A stretch of DNA of 64,000 nucleotides, from contig PJRA01000196.1 of the NCBI GenBank assembly GCA_016987375.1, forward strand, positions 1,364,705-1,428,704, given 5' to 3'. This DNA is from Brachionus koreanus. Taxonomy: Eukaryota; Rotifera; Eurotatoria; Ploima; Brachionidae. Shown one piece after another: positions 46,864-59,684 of this stretch. The translations under genes and the position numbers were made by a program. The notes beneath the pieces are model-generated. The model was given only the letters and a program-made list of their open reading frames with translations, searched no databases and was not told where the DNA came from. The stretch's first letter is position 1; each line of letters opens with the position of its first letter.

Positions 46864-49800
46864 ATGTCGAATATAAATGTAACAGATAGTTTGGTTTTCA
46901 GTATTCAGAGTATACCATCATGGCCTATACTTTTTCTATCAGTCTTTGCATTTGTGGGATTTTCGGGTAATTTGCTAGTATGCATGGCCATACGTATCGA
47001 TCCAAAACTTCAAAATGCCACCAATTCATATCTATTCTCACTTGCATGCACAGATCTCTTGGTTTCGATTTTGGTCATCCCCTTAAGCATTCAAAAAAGC
47101 TATTTTAGTATGATTGATTTAAAATTCGATCTTTAAATTAATTATTTATTTTTATTTTTTTAAAAATTATTTAGAAAATTGGGTTCTAAGCAACTCAGCC
47201 TGTTTGTTATTTGTGTTTTCAGATGTATTTTTGTGCAATACAAGTATTCTTCAGCTTTGTATTATATCATGTGTAAGTTAACTTTCTAATTAACTACTGT
47301 GAGTTTTTTAGTGCAAGGTAGTATTGGAGGCCAGCCATTATTAGGCATTGTGATTTTTGGAACACAAAACAAAAACAAATATTTTAAATTAAAATAACTA
47401 TTTCTCTAAGGGTTTAAATATTGTTCTGCATAATGTATCAACTAATACAAGGTTTGTATCAACCAAATTTAGTCTGTGCAAAAACTGTGCAATTGTGCAA
47501 AACACTATATGGATTATTAAAATTAATTTGCATTTACACAAACTAAATTTGGGTGAAACAAACCTTGTATCAGTTGATACATTTTGCAAAACAAATTTTT
47601 GTCTCTTAGTAAAGAATTTTTTTAATTTAAAATTTTTGTATTTGTTTTTTGTTCAAAAATTCCCAAAATTTTGCAAAAAAAGAATCAAAATCGATTATTC
47701 ATTAAATATTTAGTTAAGTTTAGTTTTAATGACATACACCGTTCAATTAAATCAGTGACTATTAAATACCGTTTTTGATATTTTATATATATTTTTTTTA
47801 TTAAATTGAATTAAATGATTAAATGAATAAGAAGAAAAAAAAAGGTAGCAATGACTTTGTCTGGGCTGATATAAATTTCAAAGATGAATCTTTTTAAAAT
47901 TTAAAAAAAACAGATATAATGATAACATTTTTATCAAAAAAATTTATTGAAATCAAATAATTTTGAAACAAATTTGAATAATTGTAAGGTTTAGTTCAAA
48001 TTTTTTTTTCCTATATTTTGTATTTTTGTATGAGGAATTCATTTTTATCAAAAAAATTCTTTATCTTATTCGATTTCATATTTATACCGTTTTTGATATT
48101 TTTGACTAAAAATTGAATTTTAAAAAATAACGCAAAATCATTACTATTTGAATAATTTTTCATGATCTAAATTAGCATTTTATAAGCTTTAAAAAAATAT
48201 ACAACTTTAATTTTTTTTGTCTCTTATAGAAAAAATAAGAAAATAAAAAAACCTATGATATTTAACTTTAAGCCTTTTTCAATGAAAAGACAATATACAA
48301 AGCTACTAATTAAATATGATACTTACTGACTTTTAGGAATGAATAAGTGACTTTTGTTATTTTAATTAATATAATTTTTGTAAATTTAGAAAAATTTTTT
48401 TTTGAATCTTTTATCACTCAAAAACCAGAGGGCTTACTTCATATTTTAAAATTTTTTTCTCAATCATATCTTAAATCATAAATATAAAGAAATTATTTGA
48501 TTTTTATTACAAAAATATTTTATTTTCATTGAAAAAAAGATGATCTGAAATATGTTCCTACAGGTCTAGCGCGTTTTCTTTAGGTTAATGATTCACTTTT
48601 TTTTCTTTCTTATCGTATCAGACTCTCCATTTAATAATGAAATACTTAAAATGCTCAAACTCGAACTTGTTAAACCAAGAGTCTAATGAATGGAAAAAAA
48701 ATTAGACTAGAGATAAACTATGGAAAATATAAACAAGACATAATTTGATTTGTATCTGAATCACATACTGAAATACAAAGAGAGCTGCAAAGTTCTAAAA
48801 AATTTAAAATTAATTATTTTAAAATTATTTATCAATATCTTTTTTTAAGTATAATTATTTGATATAATTTAAATTTTATGCGAAAAAAAAATTAAATGTA
48901 AAACTTTTTTAATTATATTTGATACTATTTACTAATAAAATTAATTTTAATTAACACTCAAAGGTCGGATAAATTTTTAGACCCATTTTATTTGACTCAT
49001 TTTTTTTTACTTTTTTAAAATGAAAATAAAATTTATTTGTAATAACATTTTTAAAATTTTGTTCTGTTCTATTGTACTAAATTTCACAAGACCAGTAATA
49101 CTGCTATAAATTAAAAAAAAAATAGCAAATTTAACAAAATTTTAATTATTCGTATTATAGATTACTCTAATGGACGTTAATTTTATCCTAAAGAGCTTGT
49201 ACTTTGTCTTCTTTTAAGCGTTAAGCGAAATAAGTCATCTTTTAAGAATTTTACAAATTTTTAAAATTTAATATTTAACTCAATTATTTTTTTAATTAAT
49301 ATATTATATCATATGTTTTAAGGAGCGTTATATCGGGATTCAAAATCCACTAAAAAACAGAGAAAAATCAAAGACAAGAACAAAATTGTTAATTATTTCA
49401 GCATGGACAGTTTCATTTATGTTCGCATCTCCAATCATTATCCTCAGCTATACAGACATAACAAATATAGTTCAAAATGGCAACTGTGCATTATACAATA
49501 GTCATTTTATAATATTTGGCTCAATTGTATCATTTATTATTCCTCTTCTTATCATGATTTTAATGTATATTCTAACAGTTCGTCGCCTAAAAAAAATTCT
49601 AAATGAATTTAAAAAAAAACACGAACATGAACACCCATCAAGCATTCAATCAATGATTAATACCAACCAACTTTCGGTTAAGTTTAATGATTTTAGATGT
49701 GATGGAAAATTTGCTAAAAAGCTTTCAATGAAGGCAATTCTTAAGAAAAAAAAACATGTAAATAATTGTGATTTTAGTGAAACACTTATTGACGAAAAAG

Positions 49801-50240
49801 CCCATAAATTTAGGAATCTTGTTCAAAAACATAGACTTATTAATCGAACATTAACTGCTTTTCAAAATTACAGAGAGTCAACTGCTGTTAAAAACGAGCA
49901 AAAAGCGGTCAAAGTTCTCGGAATAGTTTTTGTAATCTTTGTGATTGCATGGGGTCCATTTGCTGTCATAAATATTCTCTCAGCTTTCTTACCCACAGGA
50001 TCGATTCATCCGTCAGTATTAAATACTCTGACATGGCTTGGTTATGTGTCATCAAGTATCAATCCAATCATTTACAATGCATTTAATGACAAGTTTAGAG
50101 TAGCATTCAAGCATGTAGTTTTTTGTCGATTTAAAGCGTTGAGGAAGTCAAGCTTAAGAAATCATAACAGAATATTATTTTCCAAATGCTTGAATGACAA
50201 AGACAGCTCTTTTCAAAGTTCTAGTCGCTATAAATATTAA
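46864..50240 (+). CDS. Aminergic GPCR, 5-HT2-like
   Basis: A class A receptor of 419 aa from exons 46864-47107, 47175-47272 and 49323-50240. Landmarks: an N-glycosylation site near the start (NVT), SGNLLVC in TM1, D64 (2.50), C91 (3.25) pairing with C169 in loop 2, and D98 (3.32), the amine-binding Asp, in SDVFLCNTSILQLC. ERY at 115-117 replaces DRY. TM5 is IIFGSIVSFIIPLLIMILMY. A long basic third loop (about 202-305) precedes NEQKAVKVLGIVFVIF, AWGPFAV in TM6 and NPIIY (361-365) in TM7. RYIGIQNPLKNR and NEQKA-KVLGIVF most resemble 5-HT2 receptors, which couple to Gq. TM6 has Ala where aminergic receptors usually keep Phe6.52, so ligand is uncertain; octopamine, tyramine or dopamine are alternatives. 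Confidence 0.87.
47422..47598. repeat. Palindromic pair of repeat A in the receptor intron
   Basis: Two family-A copies face each other: left arm 47422-47480 (inverted) and right arm 47531-47593 (direct, with AACAAACCTTGTATCAG), about 50 bp apart. The arms share roughly 60 bp at high identity. They could form a cruciform or an RNA hairpin within intron 2 (47273-49322). Confidence 0.75.
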
Positions 50241-51269
50241 ATTTATTTTTTGTACTAATAAATATTTTGAATTTTAATTTTTCTAATTTCATCAAAATTT
50301 TTTCCTAAATGATTTTATTAAATTTTTTAATGTCAGAATTAATATCTGTTTAATCGAATTTTTTTATTATTACCTAAGTCAAATATTGTTCAAATACTAT
50401 TCTCGGTTTTGTGAAATTTAGTACAATTGAACAGAACAAAATGTTAAAAATTCTTATAACTTTTCTCTCATAAGTTAAAAGCAAGTTCTGTAAATGAAAC
50501 ATGGTGCAACATTCAAAGTTGCACTAATATGAAAAATCTGAAAAAATCTATGCAAACTTAGCACAACTAAAATTTGGACAAATTTGACTATCGTGCATTT
50601 TGCAGAGCTTTTGCACATCATAGCAGGCTTTGACTTTAGGTGCAACTAAGTATATTGCAGTTTGTTGCACTTATAGAAATAATCATAAGCCTTCCGAAAA
50701 AAAGTTATTAGATATTTTAGCTAATTGCTTAGTTTGTACCAAATTTCACAAAACCACTATTCTCATAGTTTATTAATTGTTAAACTTTCTCTCTTTCTTA
50801 TATATTTGTTCGCGTGTCTATGTACAGGTTACTAGTTTTTATCACATGGTCACAGGCACCGAACATAAAGTTTTATAGCGATGTTTCATGATATGAATTT
50901 AACACTAATTGCATAATTTTTTAATTAAGATAACTAGAAATCCATTTAAGCTGATTCATCAATTTTTAATTTAAGATTAATGATAGATTAATGATGTGCA
51001 TCTAAACTTTTGTGCAAAAATTTTTTATGATCTTTTTTATTCTCAATTTTTTAGCTAAGTGTAAAACCGAATTATAATGTAGTCTATATTAATTTGAAAG
51101 ATAGAGCTAGTTTTATAAAAAATCGATTTTTATTAAATAAATTTTTAAAACAAATTTTAATTTTTTAATGTCTAACAATATATAATATAAACATATGAAA
51201 AAAAATAGTGCGTCTAAATTTTAGTGTAATACTGTATAATTTCATGTATTAAACATTAGTTAATGATGT
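50241..51269. other. Spacer with weak dispersed repeat
   Basis: 50590-50680 shares gtgcattttgcagagcttttgcacatcatagca with 5350-5390 in imperfect form, and TGCAACT/AGTTGCA motifs recur. No gene. Confidence 0.4.
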
Positions 51270-52090
51270 TGATTATTGACTGGTTGTTTTTGTTGATTTT
51301 ATTGCAAGGCTGGTCGAGCTTAGATCCTTCAGCAAAAAAAAAATATAAAGAAAATCAGAATATTATTAAAAAAACAATATAGGCATATGATACTGGTTTT
51401 TAAAGAGTTCATCAATAGTAAGATAAAAACTAGGACCTAGGACAGTTGATATCTCTTGACTCAAAATTATGCTTGTATTCACTATGAGTCGACACTATGG
51501 AGCCAACTGATCTTGCAAGCTTCTCCTGAAATAGCTCTCACCTAAACAAAATATTCAATTATCGACTCTATACAACTTCAAGTTTTGGAGTGCATGGTGA
51601 AAAAGAGTTTCTGATTTGGTATCGTATTTGAGTTTAAGAGTAATACGGGTTGCTCAGTTTTTTTATATTTTTGTCGTCAAAGCCATTTAAACAAGGAAAT
51701 AAGTAGTCAATAATGGATTAAATCCAATAAGAGATTTATAGATTGTACCAAGTGTAATTTTGCTGAGATTTTTTATTGCACAAAATTTTTATAATATTTA
51801 ACCTTGATTTCTACTTAATTACAGCTACTTGATTTTTAATGTTTAGGCCATTGTCAAATGTGATCCCCAGGAATTTAATAGATTTTGAATAAGGCAAGAT
51901 CTTGCCAAAAAAAGAGGCTTATAATTTAGGAATACTATTACTTTTAAAAATATTCTAAATTTTCATCTTCCATTTACAAAGCCAAGGTTCTATTTGGCTA
52001 AGGTATTAATGGTATTTATTAATTTGAGATTCAGTGTTGCCCTTTTTTCTGAAAATAAAAAACATGACTAAATCATCTTTTCGCGATTTC
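51270..52090 (-). mobile_element. LINE reverse transcriptase relic
   Basis: The minus strand gives DDLVMFFIFRKKGNTESQIN, then IEPWLCKWKMK and SIKFLGITFDNGLNIKNQ. It aligns with the LINE at 15291-15560 (ADDLVTFSIYKKQ, LEQWLRNWKMK, TKFLGLKLD). Further decayed sequence runs to about 51270. Stops and frameshifts abound. Confidence 0.75.
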
Positions 52091-52803
52091 ATTAATTAAA
52101 AAAAAACATGTAAAAAATTGTGATTTTAGTAGATACATGTGCAACTTTAAAAGTCAATACTTTAAATGCTTAATGTTTAAGTAACTTTGCTTAATACAAT
52201 AAAATAAGTCTGCAAAGTACTCTGCAATTTTTTGTATTTTGCATGCGATTAAAAAGTATTCAAATCAACTGTGCAATTATATTGCAGAGATTTGCAGTCA
52301 TAGATTTTAGAATAGGATTAAGCAAAGCTGTTAAACATTAAGCATTCTACTGAACTAAATTATCTATTTTAGTAAAAAAGTTCCATCTTACCATTTTTTT
52401 ACTTAATTAAGTAAAAAAATTGAGTAAAAGCTAGTTTATTTTAAAAACTAGATTTCAAATCAGATCTTAAAAACAAATAAATTTAAGGAAAAATGTTCTA
52501 TTTCATTTCTTGAATCATTTTTCCTATAGTCAGGAATGACTTGGCCTCTAAGCTGTACTTCTAACACTAGCGATTTGATCATCAAATGTACAAAAAATAT
52601 TAATAAGTAATTTCTTAGCCTTTTTGATTGCGCAATAACTTATATAGATTAACATTATAAAGTTAAAATTAATTCATATTTTTTTATAATTAAAAATATA
52701 ATTAAGAGAAAAACTTTAATGAATAGTTTAAAAATCTTTAGAATTTTTTAATTTTGATAAATAAATTTTATTTGAAAATGTTGAATTTTTTGTAATTTAA
52801 ATA

Positions 52804-55800
52804 TTAATCGCATTTAACCAAAACTTCATGATTGCATATTTTATTAACTTTGTCAAAAAGTGTTCCGCTTGGACAATTAAAATAATTAATCTGTTCTTTA
52901 TCAGTTCCTGTATAAACACATCGATAATATCTTCGACAACCACTTTTTATGTCTGGATAGTATCCGTCTTTAAAGCACAGCTTTTCAACTGGTTTAGTGC
53001 TTGTAACCTTTCTGTTTAAATAAAGAGTAATTATTATTTCTGTAAACTTTAATTTAGCTTTTCTAAAAAGCTCTTATTTTTGTATAATTATTTTCTGTTT
53101 AGTTGACCTTAATTTAAAAAAAAAAAGTAAAATTTAATATTTGATATGAAATAAAAATTTTCAATAATTTTTTTGAATTTTACTTACTGTTTTGTTGTAG
53201 TTGATGTGCTTGATGTGCTTGTTGTACTTGTTGTCGTTGATGTGCTTGTTGTCGTTGTTGTCGTTTTTGTACTTGTTGTCGTTGTTGTGCTTGTTGTGCT
53301 GGTTGTCGTTGATGTACTTGTTGTTGGATTTGATGTTGTCATACTTTCCAAATTTTCTGATGTACTTGGATTTGTTGCTATTGAAATTGTGGACAGTTCT
53401 GACAGATCACAGCATTGTCTAATCTCATAGTCAGCACATCCATTTTCATTTTCTCGATTAAAACAGAAAAATCCATACAATGGCACAAGCCAATTTACTT
53501 GTCCAGTTTCATTGGCCTCTATTCCTTCGACTGTTCTGGCTTGAACAACACTTGGATACCTACAACCATATTGATAGTCATGATACAATTCAAAATCTCC
53601 TCCGTCTGTGTCTGGTGAGTCATAATTAAACCAACGTGTCCAGACATTCTTTCCATTACACAAAGGATCAGGTGTTGGTATTTGAGTCCAAGAATTGATT
53701 GATTCATCTGGATTACAAATCAAATTTGGATCTGATTCACTTGTTTGATTTCTAATGTAGCAAACACCTTCAATGTCACATCTATCATCCTTAAAGACTA
53801 ATTGACCACTTTCTTGATTTTCAGTGCGACATTTTGAATCATACAAAGTCATGTTTGCCCATTGAAAAAAACTCTCGTTTGAATAACTTATGTAAATGCG
53901 AACATTGGCTAAACTATCTCTTGACATAAAATCAGCTTTTATTGAATGAATGTTTTTGTATAAATTCAGACTGTTGACTGAATAAAGCCCTATTAAAATA
54001 TTATTGTCAGTAATTATGTCGGCCATTGAGGTTTCTGTTATCAAATGTTCATTATTGTAAATGTCATACTTGAAATTTAAAAATTCAAAAATTGAATATT
54101 TGAAAAAAAAATACTTCAGTGTATTCAATTTTGACATAAATTGGATCTCTTGTTGAAAACGGATAGCCGAATCCATTGACTTTACTACAATTTTTTGTTC
54201 TTAAATCACAAAACTGGGGGCTTATTGTAAACTCTGCGATATTTGTTAAATCTTGGCTACAATCATTGCCACCAAATGGTTTTTCACATTCACATTTTAC
54301 TTAAAGATGAACCTAATCAAACAAAATAAAAGAAAAATATTTGAAATATACCTGGGTAGGAACAATCATTGTTTATTAATCCGGGCAAGAGACATCTATG
54401 CTCTTAATGTGTAAAATATTAGAGATTGAATTTTTCTAGTAATGAAGTAGAAGTGGAAAAAATTGTCTGATATTATAAAATGTTATTATTAATTTTAAAA
54501 AAGTTTTTTTTTTCATAAAATTTCGGTATTTTCTTTTATTTAATTTTGCAATTTTTTTTTTAAAATAAAGATAATAAAATAAGTTTATTGTTGTTTTATA
54601 AATTTCCAATTCCAAATTATTTAGAGTCGATAATTTATTAATTATCTTATAATTGACATGCCTAACAAAATTAGCTCCCCCTTTATACTTACATAACGCT
54701 GGACTTAAAAATACTAGGTAAACTTTTTTATTCAAAAATTTAAAAAGCAATTAAGAAGCAATCTATTAAAAGTTCAATCTTTAATTATAAATTCTATCAG
54801 ATAATGGGGAGGCGTTCATCACCTTTTCAAGTGCCTTTTTGAGCAACAGTTCCAATCTGACATAGAGGCTACTGCATCTAATTGATCATCTACACTACAA
54901 TTATTAACCAGTCGAAACAGGTCCCCCTTCGATCCTTTGCTTGCATGACTAACAAAAAAACCACTGGGCTATACAGGTATTAGTGGATTGATAGCTACCC
55001 TAGTATTTAGTAGGAATATGAATATAAAATTAAAGACAGGAGAAGTCGGCTAACTGCTAAAGTTTAAAAATTTACTTTAAACATTTCAAAGAAATCTAAA
55101 ATAAATTCTAAAATATATTAATATTCACCAAATTTGCAAATTCCGCTTCCAGAGCAGCCATTGGGACAAAGCATTAGTATATCTTCAACATCACAGTTTG
55201 ACTGATTTGTCAGAATATTTTGAATGATCATATCTATTGATGATTCGATGTGAGTATTCACAATAGATGCATTACTTGACAGCTTATTTTATTAAAAAGT
55301 AAAAATCAACTTTAAATCTTTGACAATAATTGAAATTTGATATTTACTGTAACATCATTGATACAAAATTGGATTGTTTTATTTCTGTCCAAGCATCCAT
55401 TTATCAAACTATTGTTCAAACCAGGTCGATTCATAAAACTTGTCCAACAAATATCATAAGCTTCTTCAAATTTAATCTAAATGTGCCAATATTATATATT
55501 ATTTATGATGAATAAAATGGCATAGCAATTACTTGATTTGGATTTATCGAAGTGTGGAGTGGTAGTTGAGATGAAGTTAGAAAATCTGAAGTTGTAGAAG
55601 AAATATTTTGCATTGGAAATTGTATGTTATAAAATCTGATTAATAATAAAAAATTTAACTTTTTCAATTTATTCAAATTTTTACTTTTCAATACAAGCGT
55701 GCATAGGTACTTTGCAATAGTTGGGTCTATTCGGAGGAAGATTGTAATTATCCTGATCAAACAAATTAAAATCATCACATGGACAGTAGAAACTTCGTTC

Positions 55801-56817
55801 TGACATGAGCATGCATTCAACACAGCGTTTCGAATGACTATTTTGTTTGTTGTAAATTGAATTTAAACTTTATAGAAAAATTTTTAAAATTAAATTCTAG
55901 TTTCTAGTTAAAACATAAGACTCGTTACTTCCAAAAGTCTCTGATTAAAGTTAAATTTGAAATTGATACAAATGATTCAACACCATCTTGATCAAGAACG
56001 TACAAATCAGTGTCTTGTCTTCCATCCCACCTACCACAAAGTCCACCAGTTGAACCATTAGCTGAATTAGGTGCTTTTATTTCCAAAATAGGCATTTCTC
56101 TATTTTTCAATAGAAATTTAACCAAAAGAGAATCTTCAAAATGTTTTTCTAGAGTTCTTATCTAAGAAAAAAACAACACATTTATTTAAAAAAAATAAAT
56201 TTTAATAAAACATCTAATGTTTATTCTACCAGATAATAAGTGTAATAATTGCTTCCTTGTAGACGAGCACATTTGAAACTTTCTAAAATTGTTGGTATTG
56301 AGTCCCAGGTTTGTTGGTCGTTTTCGTCTAGAGAAGAAATAAATGGACATGGTGGAACTTCTCGAATGGCTTTGAGACCAACAAACATTTTTTCGACTGA
56401 GACGGCATACAATTTGGATGTGGGAGAAGTGTAGCTCTCAACATTACAGAAATCAACAAAGATTAGTTTTCTGTTTTTTTTAACATAGACAGCACATGTG
56501 CATGAACCAAAATTACATTCTTGAAAACCGGATGTCACTCTAGTATTTTTAAAGTCATCGTACATAATGAAATGATCACCACTATACTGAAACCCATATA
56601 GCCTAATTTTTATTTACAAAAATTATTATTTTTTTTTAAATAACAAAAAATTTTTTTACATTTGATCAAACGTTGTTATGTAAGGGTCATATTTGGCAGA
56701 GCATTCTTGAGCCTATAATTTTGTTAATTTAAAAATATTTAAAAAATCCATTTTTAAACTTACTCTCAGATATTCTATCAAATAAATTCCTAGTAGTAGA
56801 CAAAAAAGAAATTTCAT
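52804..56817 (-). CDS. Secreted mucin-like VWD-EGF-WxxW-chitin-binding protein
   Basis: Twelve exons, minus strand: 56817-56764, 56712-56660, 56602-56230, 56161-55929, 55837-55685, 55635-55533, 55476-55348, 55282-55129, 54402-54352, 54299-54115, 54068-53188, 53011-52804; 858 aa with all phases matching. After a signal peptide (MKFLFCLLLGIYLIEYL) comes a VWD domain (about 25-225: YDPYITTFDQMLYGFQYSGD to GGLCGRWDGRQDTDLY). A Cys-rich stretch and an EGF-like module (about 403-450, NGCSGSGICKF..CECEKPFGGNDC) follow. Then a Mucin2_WxxW-type domain (about 633-716: VWTRWFNYDSP, GFFCFN, CADYEIRQCC), a Thr/Ser tract (739-789) likely O-glycosylated, and a C-terminal type-2 chitin-binding domain (800-858: GYYPDIKSGCRRYYRC, FNCPSGTLFD). 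Probably a gel or cuticle/peritrophic component binding chitin. Confidence 0.85.
54780..55060 (-). mobile_element. Probable tRNA-derived SINE in an intron of the mucin-like gene
   Basis: The minus strand carries TAGCCCAGTGG (54961-54971), an exact fit to the pol III A box TRGCNNAGYGG. About 50 bp on, GTTTCGACTGG (near 54910) is close to the B box. The block is richer in G+C than its surroundings. No full cloverleaf, so a SINE rather than a tRNA gene. Confidence 0.5.
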
Positions 56818-59684
56818 TTTTATTAATTTTGAAAAATTTCTTAAGAACAATTCTATTAATTTATAGATAAATTATGATCTTTATTTTCTTTTTATAACAA
56901 ATTTACCAATCTTTAGAATAAATATTTTTTAAGCTTTCAATCACTTTTACTGTTAAGTAAATTGTTAGAATGTAATTGTTAATTAGTTCTGTCTATGTTT
57001 ATTTGCCCTTGGCAAACTCAATTTTCTACTTAAAGCAAGTTCAAATTCCAAATATCAAATATATGAGTTTATTTTTTACTTTTCATTTTCTTTAGTTATT
57101 TTATTATTTTTATTAAATAATGTTATTGTCAAGTTAAACTTAAAAGTTCATTTGATTTTGTATGCATCACTTTAATTTTTACCTTCAAAAAAAAAAAAAA
57201 GTTTTTTCATTTCTAGAGTTTAAATAAAAGCAAATATTAAATAAGAATTAATTTCAAAAAGAAAATTACTGTTTTTGGTTAGTGAGAAAATAAAAATGAT
57301 TCATTGAATCCGTTAATCCGAATAAATATTTTGCTTTTTTATTAATATAAGATCATCAGACAATTCCACGCAATTTTTTTAACACTTTAAAATATTTTTA
57401 ATTTCAAATTTTTTGTTTTAATCACGAAAGGTAAACACAAAGAAAGACAGTCTGTTTAGGGTTTGATTTATTTTTTAGGTATAAGCTTTTTAAAAAACTC
57501 TTTTATTACAGCAATAAATTATGAAATATAATCCATTTTCAAACTTTTGACATTTAATATAGTTTATTTGAAATAAATATTTAACTCTTAAGTTTTTTTT
57601 TCAACTGAGATAACAGCTATTCTAAACTTTATATTTTTATTATAAATCAAAATGCTATGAAAAAGTTAATTTAAAGACTACTTTACAAGAAAAGTCAATA
57701 AATGAAATCAGAATTTTAAATAACGAATCCTTGATAAGTTAATAAGCATTTTTTGCTAAAACTAAAGAAACATAAATAGGGAGTAGAAATCCATCATATA
57801 TAAGAGAATTTTAGCACAAATAAAATCTGTAAGGAAAATACGAAAAATAATTTTCTGAATATTCAGAATATAAAATCACTAAAATTAAAAATTTTTAGTG
57901 ATGCAATCAGAAATTTAGATGTAAAAACCTTGCTGTGTAATATCGACACTGAACAATTTAAATTCATTTAAATTTTTTTTTATCAATCTTTAAAATTTTT
58001 ACTTTAAATTCTAAAATAATTATTTTCTAAAATTAAATAATTAAATGTTAATTGCTTTTTTATATGCACTAGCCTGATGATTTATTAATTTTAATCTCTA
58101 TAAATAAAGAGAAAAAAATTCTGTAATGCCGTCTTTTTTTTTAAATAACAAATTTAGTAAAACCGTAAAAAAAATATTTTTTTAGAAAGCCTTTTTAATT
58201 CTCACTTTTTAGGCTTTCAAAATCTTATAATAGACTGTTAGGCAAATTCAAGATACACAACTAGGTTTGAAGCATTCTCCAAAATTTAAACTTTATCATA
58301 AACAAAAGGATTGTTGCTAAATGAAATTATTTTTTCTTGCATGATGAATGCTTTTTAGTTTTTTGTTATATGTCACAAACTGACAAGCCTCTGATTAATA
58401 AATTTCTTAATATATCTTTAGAAATTTTAAACTAAATTAAAATTTAAGTAATAACTTATGTAAACCTAATGACTATAAATAATTTTAGTCCACTAATAAA
58501 AATTTAAAAAAAAACATTAAAAAATGATATAAATTATTGAATAAATATTATTTTAAAATTAACAATATTAACTAAAGACAGATATTTGAACTCACTGCAA
58601 GATTTGTATATTCTCACAGCTTTGGGAACTGGTAATTTTTAAAACTAGCTTCTTCTGACTCTGTCTCTAATAATTGAACTAAAATCTTGCAGATTTTATA
58701 CAAGTTTTAGCGGCTTCGCCCTTTCTATTTAGTATTCAGACCGTCAGCTTCATTTTCTACAATATATACTTTATTTGGTCTTGATATGTCGTCCATAGTT
58801 TCAAAAACTTACAATTATAACCCCTTCGTCTAATTGTATTAGATCAGAATGTTGCTTATTGTTACAAGATAATCTCTTTTTTTCGATTGTGAAATTCATG
58901 ACAGTCAATATCTTGCAAATGGAACCTCGCTAAATCTACATAAAATACAAAGTGAAAAATCATGATTGTGAGGATTTTAAAATAAACAAGTAAGTAACAC
59001 AAACAAGAAAATTCAAGAAAAAATTATCTGTATAAAAAATGGTTTGATTTTTAGATCACGAATAAAATAAGACAAAATAGTAAGCCATGCTTATTGAAAA
59101 ATTATGGAAATTTATCAATCTATTTTATTTTTAATTTTTTTAGCAAAAAAAAATAAATAGATTTAAAGATAATTTATTTTTAGCCTCCAAAAAAATTAAC
59201 TTGCATCTTACTAGTCCTGAAAAAAGTCCTTTTTTTGGAAGAAATTTAAAAATTTATCTTAAATAAATTATTGAAAAATAAAATATTTTTGAAAAAACTC
59301 GCCCACCAAAATTGTGACGGTTACTTTGACCATCCTTCTAAATTCAAATGGCTATTAAACGGGCTAAAAAAGGCCATATAATACGGTCACGGTCATAGTT
59401 TTGAAAAATTTTGGTCCGTTTACTGTCTGCCTGTACGGACAACAACACTAATATATATATTTAATGTAAACAAGTGAATGAAGATTAAGGTAATAGAAAA
59501 ATATGTTCAAGATTTTTTTCGTATAAGTTGTTATTAATCATCACAATTATAATATATCTTACATTTTATCTATCTTTTTTCAAAAATCTGTTCATTCTTT
59601 TGAAAAAAAATATTATTGGCCCTTTCATAAAATTAAATATCAACAATTAAGCAAAAAAAATTTCTTTGAATATTAAAAAATTTA
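56818..59684. other. 2.9-kb gene-free region
   Basis: Mostly AT-rich. Two blocks have more mixed base use: 58590-58940 (with TTTTAGCGGCTTCGCCC) and 59300-59460 (GTGACGGTTACTTTGACC .. ACGGTCACGGTCATAG .. GTCCGTTTACTGTCTGCCTG). Both look like remnants of unidentified repeats. No coding sequence recognised. Confidence 0.45.

Noticed and set aside
53173..53430. Plus-strand Val/Leu-rich frames opposite the Thr-rich tract
   Set aside because: They are complements of the ACA/ACT-rich mucin coding sequence on the minus strand, with no independent support.
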